Shown here: one piece after another, positions 5,394 to 5,503 of the stretch | Layout of the letters: the number at the start of each line of letters is the position of its first letter | Position numbering within the stretch: the first letter of the stretch is position 1 | Source of the DNA: JBBSHJ01 sp038253135 | GTDB lineage: Bacteria > Actinomycetota > Actinomycetes > Mycobacteriales > QHCD01 | NCBI GenBank assembly: GCA_038253135.1 | Contig: JBBSHJ010000153.1 | Span: 1 to 5,503, forward strand | Length of the DNA stretch: 5,503 bases | Direction: 5' to 3' | Position numbers and translations under genes: made by a program | Notes under the pieces: generated by a model | What the model was told of the DNA's origin: nothing | What the model saw: the letters and a program-made list of their open reading frames with translations, nothing else | The model's database searches: none

Positions 5394-5503
5394 TCAACCG
5401 GTGGGATGCGATCCGGTGTCTCCGCTGAGGCGGGTTCCGTCGGGGATCGTCCGGCACCGTTCGGCCGAGACCGTCACATCGCCCGTGCAGACGACATCGG
5501 CGC
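5394..5503 (-). CDS. C-terminal fragment of an unidentified protein (partial, start outside window)
   Basis: On the minus strand one frame runs from the window edge to a TGA at 5396-5394. It encodes 35 residues (ADVVCTGDVTVSAERC, then RTIPDGTRLSGDTGSHPTG) with about 77% G/C at third positions. The composition, with two cysteines, a hydrophilic Gly/Thr-rich tail and short beta-like stretches, resembles the end of an ordinary protein, possibly secreted or a lipoprotein. No family is recognisable from so little. The opposite strand also has an open frame from an ATG at 5349 to the edge, but it is Arg/Ser/Gly-rich, has no ribosome binding site and has lower third-position G/C, so I prefer the minus-strand reading. 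Confidence 0.45.
   Translation of the reverse strand, partial: ADVVCTGDVTVSAERCRTIPDGTRLSGDTGSHPTG

Noticed and set aside
5390..5401. Palindrome-like CCGGT-CA-ACCGG as a terminator after upp
   Set aside because: A 5-bp stem with a 2-nt loop cannot form a stable hairpin of that shape, and there is no T-run.
4813..5457. A minus-strand open frame of 214 codons opposite upp
   Set aside because: Ser/Arg/Pro-rich antisense shadow of upp, whose PRPP-loop and uracil-site motifs are unambiguous on the plus strand.
5349..5503. A possible new plus-strand gene starting at the ATG at 5349
   Set aside because: No ribosome binding site, Arg/Gly/Ser-rich translation and lower third-position G/C than the opposing minus-strand frame.

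Overview
The window is very GC-rich with strong G/C third-position bias. Its genes resemble those of a high-GC actinomycete (Streptomyces/Micromonospora/Mycobacterium-type relative). The species cannot be named from the sequence. No RNA genes, mobile elements, CRISPR arrays or long repeats are visible.

Layout. (1) Positions 1-505, + strand: the C-terminal part of a membrane-anchored exported protein whose start lies outside the window. (2) Positions 4587 down to 515, - strand: a tightly packed set of four genes in the order GNAT-family acetyltransferase, deoxyribose-phosphate aldolase (deoC), full-length aldehyde dehydrogenase, and a short ALDH-like protein lacking the catalytic half. The gaps are 39 nt, 7 nt and an 11-nt overlap, so the last three are almost certainly co-transcribed. 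(3) Positions 4588-4693: a 106-nt divergent intergenic region with candidate promoters in both directions. (4) Positions 4694-5317, + strand: upp, uracil phosphoribosyltransferase. (5) Positions 5318-5393: a 76-nt convergent gap with nothing convincing. (6) Positions 5394-5503, - strand: a likely C-terminal fragment of another gene.

How the genes work together. The window is a nucleoside salvage and catabolism locus. DeoC cleaves 2-deoxyribose 5-phosphate to glyceraldehyde 3-phosphate plus acetaldehyde. The adjacent aldehyde dehydrogenase can plausibly oxidise that acetaldehyde to acetate. Upp recovers the uracil base with PRPP to give UMP. The nucleoside phosphorylase and phosphopentomutase that would complete the route are not in the window. 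The acetyltransferase's role is unknown.

The most interesting item is the ALDH pair. A 476-residue active-type ALDH is followed, with an 11-nt overlap, by a 297-residue ALDH homologue. The second protein keeps the N-terminal architecture but has lost the oxyanion asparagine, the NAD-site lysine, the general base glutamate and the whole catalytic domain. Together they have the layout of the two-domain ALDH16 family (active domain plus truncated dead domain) encoded as two overlapping genes. This suggests a two-subunit, split ALDH16 devoted to the DeoC aldehyde product.
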